Shown piece after piece: positions 63,025 to 64,000 of a stretch of 64,000 bases of DNA; position 1 is the first letter of the stretch, and every line of letters starts with the position of its first letter. Source of the stretch: Acidovorax_G lacteus (GTDB lineage Bacteria > Pseudomonadota > Gammaproteobacteria > Burkholderiales > Burkholderiaceae_C); the NCBI RefSeq assembly GCF_039540375.1, contig NZ_BAABEX010000004.1:1-64000 (forward strand). Direction: 5' to 3'. Made by a program: the position numbers and the translations under genes. The notes under the pieces are model-generated. The model saw only the letters and a program-made list of their open reading frames with translations, was not told the origin of the DNA and made no database searches.

Positions 63025-63915
63025 ATGACCGACACCCATTCGATTGCCCCGCGCGACAAGGCTGAGATCCTCGCGCAGGCGTTGCCCTACATCCGCAAGT
63101 TCCACGGCAAGACGCTGGTCATCAAGTACGGCGGCAACGCCATGACCGACCCGGCCCTGCAGGCCGACTTTGCCGAGGATGTGGTGTTGCTCAAGCTGGT
63201 GGGCATGAACCCGGTGGTGGTGCACGGGGGTGGCCCGCAGATTGAGACCGCGCTGAACCGCCTGGGCAAGAAGGGCGAGTTCATCCAGGGCATGCGCGTG
63301 ACCGACGCCGAGACCATGGAAGTGGTGGAATGGGTGCTGGCCGGCGAGGTGCAGCAGGACATCGTGGGCCTGATCAACCAGGCCGGCGGCAAGGCCGTGG
63401 GCCTGACGGGCCGCGACGGCGGCATGATCCGCGCCAAGAAGCTCAAGATGCTGGACAACAAGGACCCAAGCATCGAGCACGACGTGGGGCAGGTGGGCGA
63501 CATCGTCTCCATCGACCCGAGCGTGGTCAAGGCGCTGCAGGACGACGCGTTCATCCCGGTCATCAGCCCCATCGGCTTTGGCGAGGCCAACGAGAGCTAC
63601 AACATCAACGCCGACGTAGTGGCCAGCAAGCTGGCCACGGTGCTGCAGGCCGAAAAGCTGGTGCTGCTGACCAACACCCCCGGCGTGCTGGACAAGCAGG
63701 GCCAGCTGCTCACCGACCTGACGGCCCGCCGCATTGACGAGCTGTTTGCCGACGGCACCATCTCGGGCGGCATGCTGCCCAAGATTGCGGGCGCGCTGGA
63801 CGCGGCCAAGGCCGGGGTGAACGCCGTGCACATCATCGACGGCCGCGTGCCGCACGCAATGCTGCTCGAAATCCTGACGGACCAGGCCTACGGGACCATG
63901 ATCCGCTCGCACTGA
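63025..63915 (+). CDS. argB: N-acetylglutamate kinase
   Basis: This is the second step of arginine synthesis, phosphorylating N-acetylglutamate. The 296-residue amino-acid-kinase-fold protein has KTLVIKYGGNAM, VVHGGGPQIE, GRDGGMIRAKK and GMLPKIAGALDAAKAGV. Its N-terminal extension (about 25 residues, TDTHSIAPRDKAEILAQALPYI) fits the hexameric, arginine-inhibited type. The gene ends the polysaccharide region and is separate from it. Confidence 0.95.
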   Translation: MTDTHSIAPRDKAEILAQALPYIRKFHGKTLVIKYGGNAMTDPALQADFAEDVVLLKLVGMNPVVVHGGGPQIETALNRLGKKGEFIQGMRVTDAETMEVVEWVLAGEVQQDIVGLINQAGGKAVGLTGRDGGMIRAKKLKMLDNKDPSIEHDVGQVGDIVSIDPSVVKALQDDAFIPVISPIGFGEANESYNINADVVASKLATVLQAEKLVLLTNTPGVLDKQGQLLTDLTARRIDELFADGTISGGMLPKIAGALDAAKAGVNAVHIIDGRVPHAMLLEILTDQAYGTMIRSH

Positions 63916-63935
63916 TCGCTACCCATGGAGCACCC

Positions 63936-64000
63936 ATGCGCCTGCTGTTGGTCGAAGACGATGTGATGCTGGCCAGCGGCATCAAGCTCGGCCTGTCGGA
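63936..64000 (+). CDS. OmpR-type response regulator, partial
   Basis: The first 21 codons only (cut by the window end): MRLLLVEDDVMLASGIKLGLS, the start of a receiver domain with the acidic pair EDD of the phosphorylation site. GGAG lies 7 bp before the ATG. A sensor kinase gene probably follows outside the window. Confidence 0.8.
   Translation, partial: MRLLLVEDDVMLASGIKLGLS

Overview
The window is GC-rich (around 65-70 %), gene-dense DNA from a beta-proteobacterium. The gene set points to Comamonadaceae, most likely Acidovorax or a near relative: phenylalanine hydroxylase with HPPD, a Lif-dependent lipase, a phasin with an AAKKA-type tail, an xps-order type II secretion cluster, and short 'GCTCGTGCTT' intergenic repeats. 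That placement is inferred from sequence style and gene content; no search was run. I see no rRNA, tRNA, CRISPR array, complete insertion sequence or prophage.

Left part (1-31000) is mostly housekeeping and lipid metabolism. In order: a leaderless-looking tetR/hydrolase pair; an MBL hydrolase with an acyl-CoA ligase; an FFLEELY-motif protein; a membrane-tethered lipase-like protein; the hppD-phhA tyrosine/phenylalanine operon; a secreted lipase with its foldase (lip-lifO); an Lrp regulator; a GNAT; corC-lnt; fabA-fabB; a LysR regulator; periplasmic asparaginase; glyQ-(ABM protein)-glyS; gmhB, plsC, a YgjP-like peptidase; a persulfide dioxygenase-rhodanese fusion; coaX; a TPR protein; a TetR regulator and a phasin. 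Several families of short dispersed repeats lie between these genes. Two copies of one family lie in frame inside lnt and the ygjP-like gene, and other elements supply gene stop codons.

Middle (31062-33047) is a 661-residue two-domain fatty acyl-CoA reductase of the Marinobacter type, next to the phasin and TetR genes.

Right part (33145-62936) is the most interesting. It reads as one large cell-surface region: dTDP-rhamnose synthesis (rmlBDAC); a glycosyltransferase; a complete type II secretion cluster in the order gspE-F-G-H-I-J-K-L-M-N-D; a small lipoprotein; a 550-residue exported protein with codon use and RNA hairpins typical of a very abundant protein; a periplasmic parvulin-type foldase; an ABC-2 polysaccharide exporter (Wzm/Wzt, with a sugar-binding C-terminal domain on Wzt); an LpxL-like protein; a rhamnosyltransferase-like GT2; a 1297-residue methyltransferase-coiled coil-GT2-GT4 protein; a membrane-anchored glycoside-hydrolase-like protein; and a WecA-like initiating transferase. 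The economical reading is a surface-layer-like protein that leaves through the type II system and sits on, or is modified by, an O-antigen-like rhamnose polysaccharide made by the flanking genes. That link is inferred from gene neighbourhood. The window closes with argB and the first codons of an OmpR-type response regulator.
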